Below are positions 62,580 through 64,000 of a stretch of DNA of 64,000 nt, in pieces. Position numbers and translations under genes: made by a program. Within the stretch, counting starts at the first letter, position 1, and each line of letters starts with the position of its first letter. Where the stretch lies: the NCBI RefSeq assembly GCF_001613935.1, contig NZ_LQCI01000018.1, positions 238,968 through 302,967 of the forward strand. The letters are read 5' to 3'. This stretch comes from Amycolatopsis regifaucium (GTDB lineage Bacteria > Actinomycetota > Actinomycetes > Mycobacteriales > Pseudonocardiaceae). The notes beneath the pieces are model-generated. The model did no database searches. It saw only the letters and a list, made by a program, of their open reading frames with translations, and was not told where the DNA came from.

Positions 62580-63272
62580 ATGTCCTTGCCGGATATCGAG
62601 CCGGTCAGCCGGGAATCGACCGCCGGGATCATCGCGCGCCAGTTGCGGGACGCGATCATGACCGGCGCTCTCCCGCCCGGCACCCAGCTCGGCGAGACCG
62701 AGCTGGCCTCCCGTTTCCAGGTCTCGCGAGGGCCGTTGAGGGAGGCGATGCAGCATCTCGTCTCCGAAGGGCTCCTGCGCAGCGAACGCCACCGCGGCCT
62801 GTTCGTGATCGACCTCGAACCCGGCGACGTCTACGACATCTACTCGGCGCGCTCGGCCATCGAACGCGCCGCGATGCTGCGGGCGCTGCGCGGCGACCGG
62901 GAGAAGGTCGCCGCCGAACTCGAACAGGCCGTGAGCGCCATGGCCGTCGCCGCCGGCGACGACGACCCGACCGCGCTCTCCTGGGCCGACCTCCGCTTCC
63001 ACGAAGCACTGATCGCGGCCTCCGGCAGCAAGCGGCTCGCGCGGATGGCGCGCACCCTGCTGATCGAGACGCGGATGTGCCTCACCGCGCTGCAGGGGAC
63101 CTATCAGCGGGTCGAAGAACGGGTCACCGAACACACCCGGATCATCGAGGCCCTGCGAGCCGGTGACGAGGAGACCGCGCTTTCGCTGCTGGAAGCCCAT
63201 ATGGAGGACGCCGTCCAGCGGCTGGCGCCGGGGACCAGCCTGCGGGAAGGCGAAGCTCCCGCGGTGCCCTAG
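62580..63272 (+). CDS. GntR/FadR-type transcriptional regulator
   Basis: A 230-residue regulator with an N-terminal winged helix (IIARQLRDAIMTGALPPGTQLGETELASRFQVSRGPLREAMQHLVSEGLL) and a helical FCD domain (DIYSARSAIERAAMLRALRG ... DLRFHEALIAASGSKRLARM ... HTRIIEALRAGDEETALSLLEAHM) with the metal-binding Asp/His positions. It is the last gene of the isomerase operon and the probable reader of the GATTGTCnACAATC sites. Confidence 0.92.
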   Translation: MSLPDIEPVSRESTAGIIARQLRDAIMTGALPPGTQLGETELASRFQVSRGPLREAMQHLVSEGLLRSERHRGLFVIDLEPGDVYDIYSARSAIERAAMLRALRGDREKVAAELEQAVSAMAVAAGDDDPTALSWADLRFHEALIAASGSKRLARMARTLLIETRMCLTALQGTYQRVEERVTEHTRIIEALRAGDEETALSLLEAHMEDAVQRLAPGTSLREGEAPAVP

Positions 63273-63276
63273 GGAT

Positions 63277-63753
63277 TCAGCCACGGCCGCGCGCTCCCAG
63301 CACCGGCTGCCCGCCTGTCCCACCGCGGAATTCCCGGTCCCACGGCCAGTTTCCGTGCTCGTCCTCGTACACCAGTTGCAGAGCACGGAAATCGGGGCCG
63401 TACAGGAGGACGGCGGTGAGCAGGTGCGCCGACGGCGAACTGAGCGAGACGACCTCGAACGCCGGCCAGCCGACCTCCGCCGGCAGCACCTCACCGGGTT
63501 CCGGCGGGCCCGACCGGACCATCCGCTGAGCGAAATAGTTCAGCAGCTGTCCGGATCTTCGCTCTCTCAGCCCCGTGACGACGAGTTCCGGAATCCCGGC
63601 GTCGGTGAGCCCGACCGTGTACCCGAAGCCGGGTTGGGCGTAGCCGCGCTCGACGGTCTGCACCATCCAGCCGTACTTCCGGATCAGCGGACGGACCTCC
63701 TCGGTGAGGTAGTCATCGCGTGTCTTGCCGGGGTTGTCGCAATGCCAGCACAT
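63277..63753 (-). CDS. DUF4262 domain protein
   Basis: A 158-residue protein that starts CWHCDNPG, a CxxC pair that could bind metal, and carries the DUF4262 core (WMVQTVERGYAQPGFGYTVGLTDAGIPELVVTGL; GWPAFEVVSL; LQLVYEDEHGNWPWD). The ATG is preceded by CTGGAGGAG, so the 45-base longer frame is not used. It converges on the GntR gene with a four-base gap. Function unknown. Confidence 0.85.
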   Translation of the reverse strand: MCWHCDNPGKTRDDYLTEEVRPLIRKYGWMVQTVERGYAQPGFGYTVGLTDAGIPELVVTGLRERRSGQLLNYFAQRMVRSGPPEPGEVLPAEVGWPAFEVVSLSSPSAHLLTAVLLYGPDFRALQLVYEDEHGNWPWDREFRGGTGGQPVLGARGRG

Positions 63754-63916
63754 CGGCACTCCTCCAGTCGTCGAATTTCGGTGATCGACACTGTGCACCG
63801 GAGCACCGACAAAAACCGCTGGACGGTTTCAGCGTCCACAAGAGACATCTTCTGGCGATCGCGCGTCCGATTGATTTCTCTGTGTACGGCCCTACGTGGG
63901 GTCGCTCGTCGGGCCC

Positions 63917-63953
63917 GTGAAGGCCTCCTTGCCTACCCTGAAGGTAGCGAAGG
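63917..63953. repeat. Short hairpin repeat related to the one at 47038
   Basis: GTGAAGGCCTCCTTGCCTACC ends in an imperfect hairpin: CCTTGCCTACC pairs with GGTAGCGAAGG around CTGAA, with two mismatches. The order of blocks is the same as at 47036-47073. The rest of the right-hand end (63754-64000) holds no supported gene. Confidence 0.5.
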
Positions 63954-64000
63954 GGCGGCGGATTCATGCGGTCGTCGCAACATGCTCTATTTAGGACAGT

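Noticed and set aside
1..64000. CRISPR arrays, tRNA or rRNA genes, insertion sequences, prophage or att sites
   Set aside because: No spaced direct repeats, cloverleaf sequences, transposase-like frames or flanking duplications were recognised on either strand.

Overview
The window is very GC-rich, densely coded DNA with GTG starts, strong third-position GC bias and many ATGA/GTGA start-stop overlaps. This is typical of a filamentous actinomycete. Gene content (PQQ operon, ECF42 sigma factor with a YCII partner, WS/DGAT acyltransferase, DUF4262, PAC2 protein) and a family of short palindromic repeats that can encode MKGPFIA-like peptides suggest Pseudonocardiaceae, probably Amycolatopsis. That placement is an inference from style, not from a marker gene. 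I saw no rRNA, tRNA, CRISPR array or transposase.

Region 1 (1 to about 28.7 kb) is a salicylate-capped, thiazoline-type nonribosomal metallophore cluster. Sixteen minus-strand genes, almost all joined by 1-4 base overlaps, run from about 27.3 kb leftwards and off the window edge. In transcription order they are: type II thioesterase, salicylate synthase, thiazolinyl imide reductase, VOC protein, a NikA/OppA-type Tat lipoprotein with two permeases and a fused double ATPase, a PchF-like NRPS (Cy-A-MT-PCP-TE), two YbtP/YbtQ-like ABC half-transporters, a saccharopine-dehydrogenase-like reductase, a free-standing tandem methyltransferase, a salicylate-AMP ligase, a cytochrome P450, and an HMWP2-like NRPS (ArCP-Cy-A-PCP-Cy...) that is cut by the window. 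A divergent MFS exporter shares the 133-base control region, which holds a Zur-like inverted repeat. The product should be a salicyl-(thiazoline/oxazoline)-thiazoline/thiazolidine chelator, tailored by C- or N-methylation, imide reduction and P450 oxidation. The Opp/Nik-type importer and the Zur-like site suggest zinc or another divalent metal rather than only iron, in the manner of coelibactin. Likely partition of work: salicylate synthase and AMP ligase make the starter, NRPS1 and NRPS2 build the rings, the MFS and/or one ABC system exports, and the SBP/permease/ATPase set or the paired half-transporters import the metal complex.

Region 2 (28.8-38.6 kb) is general chromosomal content: YCII protein/ECF42 sigma factor pair, intergenic palindromes, a secreted DUF11-like protein, an NAD(P)-binding protein, a PAC2 protein, two bacterial-PH membrane proteins, an SDR divergent from an IclR regulator, a GNAT acetyltransferase and a small conserved-looking protein.

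Region 3 (38.7-49.9 kb) is minus-strand catabolism: a class III aminotransferase, then an overlapping operon of TPP enzyme, hydantoinase/oxoprolinase A and B, SDR and GntR regulator with a 7-1-7 palindrome before its first gene, then an FAD oxidoreductase, a PNPOx-like flavoprotein and a xi-class glutathionyl-hydroquinone-reductase-like protein.

Region 4 (50-55.8 kb) has a WS/DGAT acyltransferase, a secreted aldose-dehydrogenase-like PQQ enzyme and a complete PQQ operon in the order pqqA-C-D-E-B. Region 5 (55.8-64 kb) has an aldo/keto reductase, a frameshifted ArsR-type regulator coupled to an MFS exporter, and a small regulon (amidase, 2-hydroxyacid dehydrogenase, two Asp/Glu-racemase/maleate-isomerase-family enzymes, a GntR regulator) with two near-identical 14-base palindromes that look like the GntR operators, followed by a DUF4262 protein.
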